This document shows, piece after piece, positions 22,801 through 37,800 of a stretch of DNA of 64,000 bases. Position 1 is the first letter of the stretch. Each line of letters opens with the position of its first letter. The notes beneath the pieces are model-generated. The model was not told the origin of the DNA, made no database searches, and saw only the letters and a list, made by a program, of their open reading frames with translations. Source of the DNA: Zygnema circumcarinatum (taxonomy: Eukaryota > Streptophyta > Zygnematophyceae > Zygnematales > Zygnemataceae); the NCBI GenBank assembly GCA_037447605.1, contig CM074805.1, positions 1,073,446-1,137,445 of the forward strand, in the 5' to 3' direction. Both the position numbers and the translations under genes were made by a program.

Positions 22801-25800
22801 TGCTTCAATGCCTGTGACATCCTCCACCATGAGTGAACAAATTGTGGGCAAAGCCCCCCTCACAGTGAGAAACAGTCTCCAGTCTTCCGCGTCCACCATC
22901 GTCGAGAAAAGCTCAAAGTACTCGGCTGCGCTTTCACCTGCACCGACATAGGAGGGGGCCAAAAGTACACTCTACACCGTCATTTTTTATCAAAGCAGAA
23001 GGAAATAAAAAAAAAAAACCCCTCCAACAGAAAACATCCACCCTAGTCTCCGCATAATGGACTGCAAACTGGCATACAGGAACAACTGCTCTGCCAAGTT
23101 CGGCCTGTTCCACCAGAAGACCAGTGTTAAACCCCACTCTCAGCAATTCGAGTTAATCAAAAACCTTAAGTTCAACACAGACCTGCGAGCCTTGCAGCCG
23201 GTAACAAGGAATAGACAAGCTCCAAGAAGCGAGCATGGCGTGCAGAGCTTGTTGCAGAGAGGACTTGTATGAGTGAGCAAGCTTCAGCCCTGATGGTCTG
23301 AGAGCACGCACTTAGCACCAAATCCTTTACCCAGCTTGCCTGTTCAAGCATTGTCAGACCCAACAATCCTGAACTTCGCTTTCCATGTTCCTTCGCTTTC
23401 ACTGCCACCTTCCTTCGCCACTTCAAAAGACATCTCAATGCAGACTGTTCAGACCTTGAAATATTGGTCGAATGTCGCTCTCTGTCTTTATGAATCGACG
23501 AGAATCTCGATGGTAAAGGCGGCTTTCCTGATTGGCCTGCTACTGAAAGCAGTAGGTGCCTTCTCTCGTAATCGTCATAGCCCACACCACTTGTCCATTC
23601 TGCGTAGCTTATGATGCTGATCTCATCACCTACAGCTGCTTTTCCTTTCCCCTTGCTGCGAATGATGTTGCTTCCAACCACACCTACAGGCTTTGAGTTG
23701 CTTGAACCTAACATTTTCACTGCAGAGCTACGACTACTACTACGAGTATCGGAGATCGAAGTAGAAGAGTCCCTACTAGCAGACATGAGTGATGATGGCA
23801 GGCCACCTCCACCCACATGACTACTTCGTGAGCCCAAAACAGCTGGGCTTGCTTGAGAGCTTTCAGTGGGTGGTAGACATGCCTGAGCCACAATCTCAAG
23901 GCAGGGAAGAATGATCTGTTCGCAGATTACAGGATGTCGTGCTCCCACCTCAATAGCTTTGAACAGTAATGAAAAGACGGCACGCAACCTAGCTTCCCAG
24001 CAATTATCTGCTAAAGCACAGATTTCTGAAAGCAGGTGCATCTCATCTCGAATGCATGCGGCTACATCTAGGGATCGATGATGCTCTAAGCAGTATGCAA
24101 CCTGCACACCCAAACATATCCAGAGCAACAAGAATGGACGTCAGATTGAACATGACGATTGACTTGATTGCTAGATTCCTTCTAGCAACTCATCGCGCTG
24201 ATCTGGCTGCCTCTCACACTCTTTGCCTATTTCCAAACGTTTGAATACTTCACGGTCGGTCTTTGCAGGAGTATCAATCGCATGTGCAGTTCAGAAATTT
24301 CACAAACAGTCTCAGTTACCAAGATGAGGGAATTACTGCCAACCTTTGCATAGATAAGGGAGTTAAGTTCAGCTGCTGCAGCTGCATCCCCCTCTGTGAA
24401 GAGGCAAAGAACCGAGCGAGCGTGAGTTCGAGCAGAGCGTGGCCCATGATGAATGTTACTTTCAAACAGATCGCGCAGAATTCCACCTGCCACCAATTGC
24501 TTTCTGCAGTCGGAATCACGAGCCAACACCTGTAGGATGAACACCCGACTCTCACCAGCCTCTTAGTCCTAGTCAACATGTATTAGAGTGGCAGCAGAGT
24601 TGTCAAATTATTGCCCTACATGCAAAAGAAATCACGACACGAATAATTAAGTAGTTAGTACGACATGTCGATTAGATTTACAACCATTCTCACCTGAAGC
24701 CACTCCAGAAGGTAACCCACAGAGGTATTGGCACAGCCGAAACATTTGTTCGGAGGCCGGGGAGCCAACCGAGGTGGCACTACTTGTACGGTAACCTCCT
24801 TTTCGCCACCGGCCATCGCCCCTTTATGTTCTAGATAAGCCATCAGCACCTTCTGAAGACCCAACAGCGTTTGAGCTGATTTGCTAACAGAGTCAAATGC
24901 AGATTTACACTTTTCACCATAAAGAATTCCGAGCAAAGCAATCTTTCGACTAATCTTGAAGCTTGATGATGCTGGGAGTGACACCATTGCTTGTTGGACA
25001 GCTTCAGCCCCACTTGAAGTTGACCCCCCTGATGGAAGTGAGGTAGTCTGCATGGCAGAACTCCCTAAGCCAGTGCCACCTGGCATGCCTGCATTGGCCC
25101 AAGTGGATGCATCTGAATCCGCATCTCCTACAGAGGAAATCAATTTGAGCAGCGGTTTTTTGAAACCAAGGAGCTGCTGATACTTTTTGTGCGCATTTTC
25201 TGCCTCCGCTTCAATGGCTGACAACCCCTTGCGCATGTCCTCATCGCTCTCCATGGGATCAAAAACAAAGCTGGGCTTTGCAATGAACGAGAAGTCGAAC
25301 CGGCCGTATTTTGAGTAGCCACACTCGATGCAAAGAAATGCGTCAAGTTTTTCATAGTTGATGTTGCGGCACTGCCGGCACTGGTAGGCATTTTCGTGGC
25401 AGTTACTGCAGATTCCGTGCTTGTCGGTGACATATCGACTACACCTGGGACATTGTAGAGACTCCAATGACGAAGCCTGAACAAACGTTGCACAAGAAGG
25501 TGGTTATGTCTCGTACAACATTGCAGATGCGCAGTCTCCAAGACCAAACGGATAGATCCTTATCTCCCTCTCTCTCGCAACCCTCGTCTCCTAAACGCCC
25601 ATTAAACTACGAAACAAACTCCTCGTACTTGTTGAGCTACAAGTACTGTCCATGATCCAAAAGATTGCATAACAAAACAATCAAATGACAACTGCATAAT
25701 GAGCGACTTCGACAGCCAAAGCTGCCAGTGAACACATACATACAGTATGCAATCTTCTCCTAGTTAGTCAAACGTTTGTTTGTTTCCTTCCTATACTGAG

Positions 25801-28800
25801 CCAGCTTACTAAGCAACAAAGCATAACCTGGTAGATCCTGGATAGGAGAAAGCAGGTATTTGTGAAAATCACATGCCATTTAAGGATCCTCCTCTTATTC
25901 ATCCTGTTGCCCAAATCGGCGATTTTGCACTAAATCAGAGTTCGCCAGTAAACAAAAAGGACGAGAGATAAGGGACTTTTGCTGTGGTTGATGAAGTAAA
26001 GGGGACACACCTGCAGGTTTTCATAGAACGACTCGAACTCTATCATGAAGTTGCAGGCAGTGATAGGAATAGCGAAGTCCACCCGCAGTTCTGTTTGGCC
26101 CTGCCCTAGCTGACACGTTCTGGCCTTCTTCCATAAGGACCAATTGTTCTTCAATTCTGCAAGGTCTGCTACAGCTCTGTTGTTGTAGTACATCTTCACG
26201 CATTTCACCGCCTTTGAACGTCGTGCATCCAAAACACTCATACTCACACTCTGCCAGGACATGAAAAAGCAGCTAAACTGCTTGGTTATGGTCAGGCTAA
26301 AGGATGCTATCATGGCAGATGATGCAGCACACTAGCGTGACAATTGAATTCCTCTACTCCGCTCTCTATTGCGGGCTCGTAAAGAGAAACAGCAAGCACA
26401 ATAAGATCACGTCTGAGTAATGGTCACACCTGTATGGTGTGACTGCCCGTGCACTTCACCAGAATACGGTTGTCAGTGTACTTTGTTTCCAGTTTTAGTC
26501 CATCCAACTTCATACGTGAATAGGCGACCTCGGGACTGCTGCAGGCAAGGCACGGTTCGCTCTCCAAATAGTACCCATCAAACTCAACCAAACTTCTCAG
26601 AATGTTGTAGAGACGTGAATTGGGATGGTTGGCGAGAAGTTCGTTCTGCCCCCGAAGCGTTGTGAGAATACTATCCAGGACAGGCCCATTCAGGCTGCTG
26701 TGTATCAAGGAACTTTCTTCAGTCAATTTGCTGTCCAAGGTATTTGCAGGAGATTCCTGAGCAGGCACTGCCTTGACAATCAGCCATGATAGAAGTTCCG
26801 AGAATTTATCTACATTGTGGCCGTAGGATGGGAGGAAAGGTACACGACTTAGCAGCAGAGTAAGAAGAAGCGACCGAAAGCTCTTGTTCCCGTGATGCCA
26901 CGCTCCCTGAGACAATCAGTAGGGCAGCAATGGATTTGGGAGGTCAGAGAACAGTAGAAGCTGTAAACAACAAAACCCCAAAACAAGCCCTGGGAAGACA
27001 TACAAGTGAGAGTGGACATCATAGGGTACGATGTCACATAAGCGTTCCTGGAGTGGAATTGTCTTGTTTTCTTTGTCCACTCCTCACTGGGATCCCAACA
27101 AGCTGGTTTCCGAACACTCAAACTCTCTTTCGCAACTTTTAGTAACCATCTTGAAGGCAGTTCAATGACTCACCTGCAGAACGGCTTTTGCTTCAGCCCT
27201 TATAGAGAACGCACTCCACTCGAGCAAGAAGTGATTAATGAATGACAGAGTTTGTCCATCACTATTGCCCAACAAAAGCGTCACTTGCGGCTCCATATCC
27301 AATGTCCCTTTTTCACTCCTTTCACCCCCCTGTCCGTCCTCTCCGCTCCGCCTCCTCCTCGACCTCTTCTCTTTACTTACTTCACCTGCAGGGCTACTGC
27401 CTGCATCTCCATCAGAGCCAAGACTGTGCCGTCCTGAGCCATACCGCAGTTTGGCTGATGAACTTAGCCCTGCACTTCCAGAATCCGCACCTTCAGCCTT
27501 ATCTTGGTGAGTGGCAGAAGATGCAGACTGTGCAGTAGAGTGGTGAAATGCCAAGCCAATGAGCTTAAGGGCAATAAGAGCCGATTCTTCATCCCAAAAA
27601 GCTGCTGAATCAAGCAGGAAAGGCAGTGTGTCATGGTTGCGAAGACAATGCTTTTGCCAATTTCGAGGTCGTGAAGTCGCCACTTCCGCAGCAGCTGCCA
27701 AGCATCTCACTAGCTTCACTCGCCGTTCATAAGGCATAGGTTTCCGGAAACTCCCTGACTTTCTGGACAGCTTGTGTAGACGCTGTAAGGTTGACAACAT
27801 TCACAAGTAATACAGAGTTATAAAGCAGCATCGACAAGAAAAGATAGATTTCCTTCTGTGAACTCCTGCCAAATGTCTGTAATGCTAGTGACATACAAAT
27901 CAAAAAATCCTTTTACAATTCCTTGTGCACCAGTATGTTCGATTGCTTGCAAGTTAGCTTTAGGACAGACACAATAACATCAGCACCCCTTGCGACTCGC
28001 GGAGCTCAAACTGCATACCACGCTAAGAAGAGATGCAGTTGCAGCAATGCTCCATATCACAGACTTACCTTCACTTCTGCTGAAAGCTGCCATGCATCAC
28101 GGACAGCATAGTACTGGCCTTTGCTCCCGCACACATGCAGCAGAAGTTGTCGAACATACTTCCGGATGAATGAGGCATGTGTGTTGCTCATGTAACTACA
28201 AAGAATATCTTGCCAACCTTCCAACTTCACCTCCTCTGCTCCCTTGATATTGTCAAATACCTCAGTAGCTTCAGTTCCATCTCCATTGTCTCCTGTTCTG
28301 CTCGATGCCCTCTGCCGAATCAAGCTGTAAGCTAGACGAAATGCACTTTCCAATAGAAGTTTATGGAACTCCTCAAACAGATCTCCTCTATGAGCCTTGG
28401 CGTATGAGTTGGAAAAGAAAGGAGCAAAGGAACCCGATGCTAATTCGCTTCTAGACGCTGAAAAACCTACGTAGCCAGAAAGTCCTCCAGGGGCACCAAT
28501 CTGAGTGGGCAGGCTATCTCCTCCCCCCCCGGAGGATGCAGCCTTGAAGTGAGGACTGAGCCGTGTCACAATGTCAAGCAAGTAAGGGAGAAGCGGTCCT
28601 TTCCTTAACAATGCGCAGGCAGATTCAAGTTGCCGCATAGCTTCTTCATGAGTACCCATAGATTCATTCGTCAAAAGTTCTTTATTACTTTGGCCCTCGG
28701 GTTCAGCGATTGACAGACTCGCACCCACCTCTAGGGCTGTGTCAGTGCCAGGTTGCCGCCAATTGCGGAGAACAAGCGCAAGAAACATGAAGGTAAGCAT

Positions 28801-31800
28801 TGCTACCTCCCCCCTCTCCGTCCTCATATCCAGTGGGAGAGGGGCAGACAGGTCAAGTTCATGCAGCAGCATGATTACAAGTCTCTCTAGATTAAGACCA
28901 CGAGATTCCACTTCCCTCGTTCCAACTGTGTTGACCACTTTATTGTTACCACCCTCCGCCGGAGGAGGAACTCTTCCCTCTGGAACAGCGGCTAACGGCC
29001 CTGATCCTCGTGCAGATGCTACTCCCAATCTATAGAACAATTGGAAAACTGGCAGAGCATCCATGCCTGAACATCTTTTCATCCAACCACCCATGCCATT
29101 CATCAGCTGCTGAAGAAGCAGACGACCCACGACAAAGCTCATCTCACCATCACTGCGCGATTGAACCGCACTTGTGTGACCTTGGACCTGCTGCCACGAC
29201 GGTCCAATGGTTTCTAGAAAACTATCGGTGTTCACTTCTGCTATGGTCTGAAGGCCGGCCGCTGTTTCTTCTCTAACAGACCCCAACTGAGATTCTTGCT
29301 CTTGTAAGCTCATTTCCTTGGCCAGCTCCACGAGAGCTTCCTCTGACATGTCTTCCATCAACTCGTAAGCTCGCCTCCAAGCCTCTGGAATGTCAAGTCT
29401 ATCCGCCTGCCCTTCTACTTCACCGTCGTCCACATCCATATAATCTTCCCGATCTTCCTCTGTTCCAATCCTTTCCACGTGTTCATCTTCATGCAGCCTC
29501 TCTTCATGCTGAACAATACTCTCCCTCGGATGCCTATTCACATCCTCTCCTGAGCTTACACCAACTGCAAAAGCTGGCCATTCTGCAACCCCATCACCAT
29601 CGATGGGTATGGCAGTCATCGGATGCGTCAGAGTGTGGGACACAGGCAAGCTTCCTGCAAACATGGCCTGATAGCAGTCTTCACAGAGGTCGAAATCAGG
29701 ACACACTGTACAGTGCCAACGATGATGAACAATAGGGCACTTCTTGCAGCCGTCGCAGCAATACTGCACAGCCGTTTCCGGAAGGAGAGTTTCCACGTTA
29801 TCCATAGCTGGCTTCGTGGGTGGTAGTTGCAACAGATGTGATGACAATGCAAGGCTGCAAGTAAACAAACACAAGCTTCTCAGCCGACCAGAACTCAGAT
29901 TCAGTTAAGAGTTAAGAGAGTTCAGTTAAGAGGTTGTCAAAGTCCAGAAAGTTTCCTTCATTCTTGACTTTAGCTGCAACAGCATGCCTGATGCGAATGA
30001 AATAGAATCCTCAGGTAAGCCAATACCACTCCTCTATGTTCTGAAATCAGCGCTGCTTCAGCAACGTTCAACCACCTCAGTCCATGCTTGAACTCAATTA
30101 CATGAGGAATCAATCTGCCTCAGGAAATATTCCAATTAAAGACTAGCATAGCATCAGACCTAAGTCAGAGCTGACAGGAAGCCTACATCAGTTTACTTAT
30201 AGCGCTATGATAACGGCCCACCTGCAAGCACTGCTGACAGACTCCGCTTGCGCAAACAGCAGCGCACGAATTAGAGTTACCGCCGGCTCCAACTGAGCCG
30301 CTATGGCCTCCGTAGGGGCTTCCCCGACTGCGACAGCTTTCTTCACTAGATACTGTGCAAATGCACATAGAATATTGACCATCAGAAACACCAATTGGTT
30401 GCTCATATGGCCCTCAAGCTGACCGGCCTCCTCAACAGCCCACATAGCGTCTACCAACATTTGCATAATTTCCACACCTGCACAAGAAGCGGAAGTGGCA
30501 TCAAAGGGTAACCACTCAGAAGTGATCTTAATAGCGTTGACAAGAACAAAAGATTGTGGTACCCTTGAAACCACATGAAGCATAACGAGTTAGTTGCCAC
30601 AACCTATAAGTGACAAAAAAAAAAAAAAAACAAGCGTGCAAAAGTATAGGTGCGTTATCAGGAACACTTCAAATCGTTTCTGTTTGTGTGTTGAAACGTA
30701 CCATGCTTGTCTAAGAATGCAGCAAAGTTGGGAAAGCGCACAGTTGCAATCCTGCATGCTGCTTGCAGGTGCTCCATATAGTCCAAGACAGCAGCAGGGC
30801 GGCTGCGCCCCCCTCTCAGCATTCTCTGCCGAATGCCGCCTATGCTCCTTGCAATTCCAGCCAATCTCATCCCATCCTTCACCTGCAAGAGTGAAAAAGA
30901 TAGTGTTAACAGATTTTTCACATGAGTCTTGACGTTTGGACCACGAGACCATACTCCACTACAGCTTTTTTTCATTACAAAAGTTGAAGTACAAGGAAGC
31001 AAGTGGAGCAAGAGCCGGCTCCTTCACCGGAAAACGACTTTCGCAGAACAGCAATGACCAAGTTCTAGTTTCATAGGGAGCAATCAAGCTTGCCATATCT
31101 TTGGCCTCGTACGTGCTGGTTGATTTCATCAAGCCAGATGTATTTCATCTTTAGCAAGCCATCTGTTTGTGTGATAGTATGTTCAGGCGTTTCACATGCA
31201 GAAAAGTGCATTTCACCATTTCCTTCGCACACGGAGAGCAATTGATACCTGAAAGTAGCTTTCATTTGAGGGGTAAAGTGCTCGTAAAACTCCTCGAGCA
31301 GCAACCTGTAGACCCTGCCGTATTCCAGTTTCCAGTATAGGACGGACTAAAGCCAAAACCCCTTTATGTCGCACACTCTCTTGAATGTGAGGAGATTGCC
31401 CGCCCTGCCCCTTTCCACTAACATCTGTTCTCTCTATAGCGGCCTTGGACCCTCCAAAGGAATCATTCGCTGCTGAAGCCTTGTAAAATAGACGCAATGC
31501 ATGAAGTCCGCAGCAAAGGGCTTGCTCCAATGGGGTTTCACTCTCTACTCGAACTGCACTGTTGCTCCTACTGGCAGATGATGTACCACCAGAAACAGCC
31601 CCTCCCTGAAGGTCTTGCTCAAGAACAGCCTCTACCCTGTCCTTGTATCCGAAATCTTCTTTGGTGCGTGCGTACACATCAAGGTTGTCGATTCGAGGGA
31701 GTGCAGTCCCATTGAAGGTAGGCCCGACGGTTAGAGTGAACTCTTTATCAGCAACGAGGGATTCTAAGTTAGTGAAAGGGATTTCATACCAGCGGCGGAG

Positions 31801-34800
31801 TCCTTCCTCCAACCGAACAGTCCGATTAAAAACTGTAATGGATACTGGAATGTGACTCGCCGAAGTGTTTCCCACGTGAACACGGCACCCCACCATCACG
31901 AGATCGGCATTTGAATTGAAGACCATAAGCTGCAGATTAAGGAACAGTTAGGAGCTGCTAAAAGAACAGGATGCAAGTACTTAATTCTCAGGTAAATCCT
32001 CAAACCTGGTAGCAAATGCAAAAAAATCAGCCTCTAAAAACTATTCTCTCTACTATATCCGGATGTGATGACGCACCTTAAAGCCTGACGCACTCGGACT
32101 CTCCAAAAATCCATCTTCCGCTGTGACACTAAGCTTAGCAGCTTCTGCATCTGTGTTGCGCAGGATATCACCACCTAGCTTTATATCTGGAGTAATGCAC
32201 GTTGCTCTCTCGAAAAAATCGAAAGGGAAAGTTGGGACATCAGAAGTGCGGAGCCCAGCAAGGGCTGTACCAAGTCGACGTGCCTGATCTGCTTCACTCA
32301 ACTGCGAGCCCCTAGATGCAACTCCTGAACCATTTGCTCCAAGTTTCTTGGCTTCCTCTTCGCCTCCTCGTGGGGCATAAGAGAATATCTGCAAAGAATC
32401 CAATGTCTGCTCAGTTGTTGCATGGACTAGATCGGACAAGTGGGTTGATCTTCAAGAGGTTGTAATAAACCCACCCATCGGGTTGGTCTCGGATAATCTA
32501 GTGCAAAGTTTGTATCGAATTCATTCTGCATTTACTGTACGGACTGTGAGGGGCTGACTTTCGATGAACTAAGTCGACAACAGGGGGTCAAAAGACTGCT
32601 CAGGAAAATGCAGCCTGACCTGAAGACTGCCATCATCATTAAGCAGAAATACAGCACTTCGGTCCCCAGAAGGGGGCTGATATGCTCCAACGCCATCCAA
32701 TCGCAATGAAGACGAGCTTGGGACCATCCTCAACTGCTGCATCTCTAGATGGTCCTTTCGAACCTGCAGGGAAGGGGATCACCAGTTAAGTCCATCCCAA
32801 TATGCACAGTTTCAAGGCACATGAAGCACAGCTTTAGATAGCTCACGATATAGACTCCATCACAACTATTCACTAACAATCCCATTGTAGTTGGACAGAA
32901 CATTTACAAACGCCGAGAAGCAAAGACGAACTGAGAGTATGATTCACAGAACAAGGAAATGGACGCATCTGCGGGGTTCTAGTCTCTTCTAGCCATCTAA
33001 AGATACAATTGTGTAAAAAAGCTAACGCAAAGAAAAAAGTCAGTAGAATCTTTCAACGACATGTGTGTGTTGCATACCTGAACTGCAAAAACAGAGCCGG
33101 ATTGTGTCCAGACGAAAAGCCCCGACCCTGGCAGGACTTCGTGCCATTTGTGTAAGGCAACAGACCGTCCCCGAGCCTGGGATTCCTGCTCCACCTCTAC
33201 GACTGCAGCACCTTTAAATGCCTGCGGAACAATCGGCACCAACAGTTGGAACTCTTTCAGCAAACAGCTTAAGCGGAAAGGTTTTCATCTGAAGGCCAGA
33301 AATGGAACCCTCGATGCAAAAGGAAGAACTTGTAGTTTACTGTCTGTTGACCCACAGTAACAAGGTCATGCATAGTACTTTGCAAGAAGTGCTGCCCGAG
33401 ATTGGAAAGGTGGACAAGATAGTCATCTAGTTCCAAACGAGCACCAATAGCGTGCGAATGCCACATTGCCTTCTCAACAGCCAACTGGGGAAAAGTATTA
33501 AACCATCATGCACCATATGCCGATCACTTTAATAACGACTTCGCTCATATGGAGTCTGAAGCCTCCCCAAATGACAAGCTATACACCTCCTAGGTAGTAT
33601 GAGTAAAATTTCTTTTGCATGAAACAATCACTTGAGTTTACAGAAGATAGCAACCAAGATTCAGCTAGTCGTAGGCCAGGATAGTCCATGTTGGCTAACT
33701 GCCTTGAAATGAGAAATATCTTTCAGCTCAGTTCAAAAGCTTCACATGTCATTCCCAATCACACAAAAAAATGCACCCAGTGTCTGTCAAATTGTTTACG
33801 AACTTTAATGAACGAATGGGACCCATCGGCATAACCAAAGCAATGTAGACTCACCGTTGCATCAGCGTTCAACCGGCCAAACAAGCAGCGACCCTCCTCA
33901 AAAGCCACTACAAGGAAGCGCAATGCTGTTGAGTAGCACAGAGACGCGCCATTTCCCAGCGATTGGAGGGCCTCGGGAAAACGAATGACTGACTTGAGGA
34001 CAATCAGACTGGTGTTCTCCTTCCGCGGGTTCAATGGCTCAGAGTAAAGCATCCCCTGCAACGTTTTTGGCAAGCTCAACATCAATCATCGTACCCTCGC
34101 AATCAATCAGATTCACAGGCTTGACCACAAATAGCAATTTAAGTTTGGTTGGCACCTCCACCTAACACATCCACAACGATGGCAATAAACGATGTCAATG
34201 CGTCGGATTTGAATTATGCCGACTACCTTTCCCCCCCTCACCCAGCTAAGGGAACATACCTGCTGGGTTAGCACAACAGCCGCGAGATGACGGCCGGTGA
34301 TTGGCACTAGCACGGCATCTTGGATTGTGTCTCCATCTACCTCAAGACGCATACAGGGGCTCATGTGATCTACCGAATGGACAAAAAACTCCACAGATCG
34401 GCTGGTTACCACCATTAGTCGAATCTGCTCCACTCCCGACGAAAGCCCACCTTGCACAGTCAAATGTTACTCCATGCTCCATGCTCCATTCTCCATGCTT
34501 AAGCTTCTGATCCCTTAAGAGCAAGGAAGTCTCACCCTTCGGTTTTGTCAGCTGCGAATGTGTCTCATTCAATTTTTCTCTTGCGAGGAGTAAAACTGAC
34601 CTGTGAGTTTGGGACCCACTGAATCCGCCGTATGTGGGCCACACCATGCAAAGCCAACTCCACTGCAAGCCGGTCGATAACCTCTCCTCCCGTGTTCAAT
34701 GTAAACACTTGGCAGTCTTCAAAGCCGGCGACAGCAAGGAAGGACTCATTTGAGGGATTAAACTCCACATGTACCACTCCAAAGCGGACTGCATTTCTGC

Positions 34801-37800
34801 TCAACGCTTTAACAGTGGTTTTATCAACAGTTACTGGTGCTGCAGTAGACTGTCCAATCAACTGTCCCACATCCAACACTGTGACCTTATCTCCTTCCCC
34901 TGCTGCCATTCTGCCTCGACTGCTCACGCTCACGATAGATTTAGCCAGCGCACCATTGCTAAGACAAGCTTTCAAATCACGGTCACTAGAATACTCTGTT
35001 TTTGTTTTCATATCCAGTGAGCCACTCTTAAATGCTCGTTTTAACCGCAAAATCTCGCCATGAACAGCTGTCAGTGTATCGGCACTGAAGTCAAGATCGT
35101 CATCATCCTCCACTCCTGCTGGCTGTGTTTCCAGCAAAGCAAGAAGCCTCTGACAAGTATGAAGCAGCTTTCTCTCAACATCCATCTTCCTCAGCCACGA
35201 CAACAATTGTCCATCCATCGCTATCACTCCCATTGGCAACCGTTCAACATCTGCGTCAAGCTCTGCTTCCTCTTCTTCCTCATCCATTTCCTCTGCATCA
35301 GCCCGCTTTAGGGCCTGTCTATGTGCAGACGTTTCTGCCGAAACCGATGGCCCACCCGATGAGGTAACACCAGGCAATGGTGGAGGTGCTCTAGTTGGCT
35401 GTCCTGGAAGTCTAAATTTTCTCGGCTTTAAGGAAATACAATTTCCGGCACGAATGCCACCACTTGCTCCCGCACCACAGTCACAGAAAAACCTGCTATG
35501 GCGTGAATAAACGACCTTATGCCCCTTATGGCAGACAGCAGCACACACAGAGCAACAGCCCTTCGATACCGTGAGATCACAGGAATAACAGAAGTACCAA
35601 TGTTGCTCCATGAAGTTGTTTCCACTAGACGTATACGTACAGATTCGAGACGCTAATGCTCTCTCCCCACCTCCCAAGCCCTCTTCATCCTCAACTTCTC
35701 CATCGGTGAGGTCATCATCTTCTTCCTCGTCAGCAGAATCTGCTAATAGAATCTGACCACCACTATTCACTGAATTAGCTGTGGTTGTTGATGCGTTCAA
35801 CATGCCTGCCTCTCTCCCACGCATGCCTTGCCCAGCTGCGGTCTCATTCAGCTCTTTCTGCCAGTGACGTTCGGCAGGACCACTTTTCCCAACTCTCCCC
35901 TGCCGACCACCGGAATCATCTCCCACTCCCTCTTGGCATCCAAGGAGTGCGGAATTGAGGACTACTAAAACTGTCTCGAGTCCTTCCAGGTGTCTATGGG
36001 ACGAAGCCCTTTGCACTTCCCTCTGTTCGGTACTCCCTCTGCTCTCAAATTCAAGATGCCCCTGTTCCGGAGCATCCAGCTGAAATTCTTCCATCAACCC
36101 CAATAGAGTTTCCAGCACTTTGGGTACAGACTCGCCTCGAGCCAATCTCGCAAGCAGAAGGAGGTAATCTCTTGCTGCCTCAGAATTATGAACAGTGAAG
36201 GCTTTTCTTACGTTTTGCAGAAGTGCATCGACCAAACACATCCGTAAGTCATCCGTCCGCCCTTGCCCTGTATCCAATCTGCTGTTTTCCTGAACAATAG
36301 CTTCTAAGATCTGCGATGCCAATGACCGCACTTCTGGTGGGGCTTTCCAGTCAATAGGAGGTGACGACACGCGTCCAAAAGGGACTCCTCCAGAGCCAAG
36401 CAATCTGTGCTCTAACCAAATAGCAAGTGTAGTTGAGTCCATAGTCTGAAAAACCCTTCCAATACTTCTTCTAAATATAGAGTTCGCTACACTGTCACGA
36501 CCTTGTAACATCGCCACGAGGAGTCGAAGCACCGAAACATTGGCAGCCTGACTGAAGTTGTTGTTCAGTAAACAAATTAGAAAAGAAATGTTGCCAGAAC
36601 CATTGGATGGTACTGCTACAGTCATATCTTTACCAACTGGACCTGCCGTGGACTGAGCCGAACCCTCAAAATACTGCAGAAATGCAGACTGGGAGTTTGT
36701 CCAAGCTGCCTCTATGCAGGCCATGCACTTCACCAGAACTGGATCGAATTCTTTGTTTGTAACTGCTTGTTTCTCCACCAGTTCTCGTGATAAAAGCTCA
36801 ACACAACGAACGGAGTGCATATCCATGGATTGGAGAAGTTCAGCCTGTGATGCAAATAAGCGTTCCAAAATTGTTCTACTTTGCAGCCGGAGCTTCGCGA
36901 AAGGAGCTTCCTGGTATATCTCCATGAGACTTGACAACATGCCACCATACTCAGCACTGAACATTTCCCTGAGCTCGCTTGGCCCAGAAGAAAGGCCATC
37001 TGCAGTTTCCGGATCAAATTTTCTGCGGTTACTCGATAAAAAATCAAAGGATGACTCGATTGCTCTTAACAGCAGGCTGACAGTCATTTGACATACAAGA
37101 ACCAGTAATGCCTCGGAGCCTCCAGAGGAAGGGACTGCCTTGAGCAAAACATACATGAGTGACTTCCCAAGGTAACTCCGTGATTCTCCTGCAAGGGGAT
37201 GTCCTGCCCCTCCAATAACAACCCTTAAAGCGTCTGCTTGTGCCGCCTCCAGGCCACCTGGCCATAAGAGAGTCTCCACCAATCTCTCTTCTATTCCAAG
37301 TTTCTGAAACTCACCTGCAAGCCTACTTGAATCCTGTCCGGGGCATCGCAGTAGCAACATTGTAACCGCCGATTGGTCCTGTTGGCTGCCAGGAATAGCA
37401 GAGACAAGGACTCTGCCCACAGCGGATTGCCAAGCTTTGACATGCCATCTCAAAAAGCGAGAGAATAGTTGTAATAACTCCGAGCCACCCCCATGTTCAA
37501 GATACCCTTGAACAGCTCCGGCAAATTGATGACCCTGATCATCCAACTGCTGCGAACGAGGAAGTTGCAGCAGAAAGTCTGCTGCACTCTTATTATTAAG
37601 GCCAACTCCTAAAGAGTCACGTGCAATGGGAGCCTCTGAAAATAGTCTTCTATTGGCAGCACCATCATCTGATTCAGAATCTTCAGAGGCACTACCTGGG
37701 GCAGAGGTCCGAGAATGGGATATTACCGAAGGCGATGTCGCAGAGCGACTTGTGACTGAGAGGTGCTCCTGTGTGTGGGCTTGTCGTGTGCCAATTAACA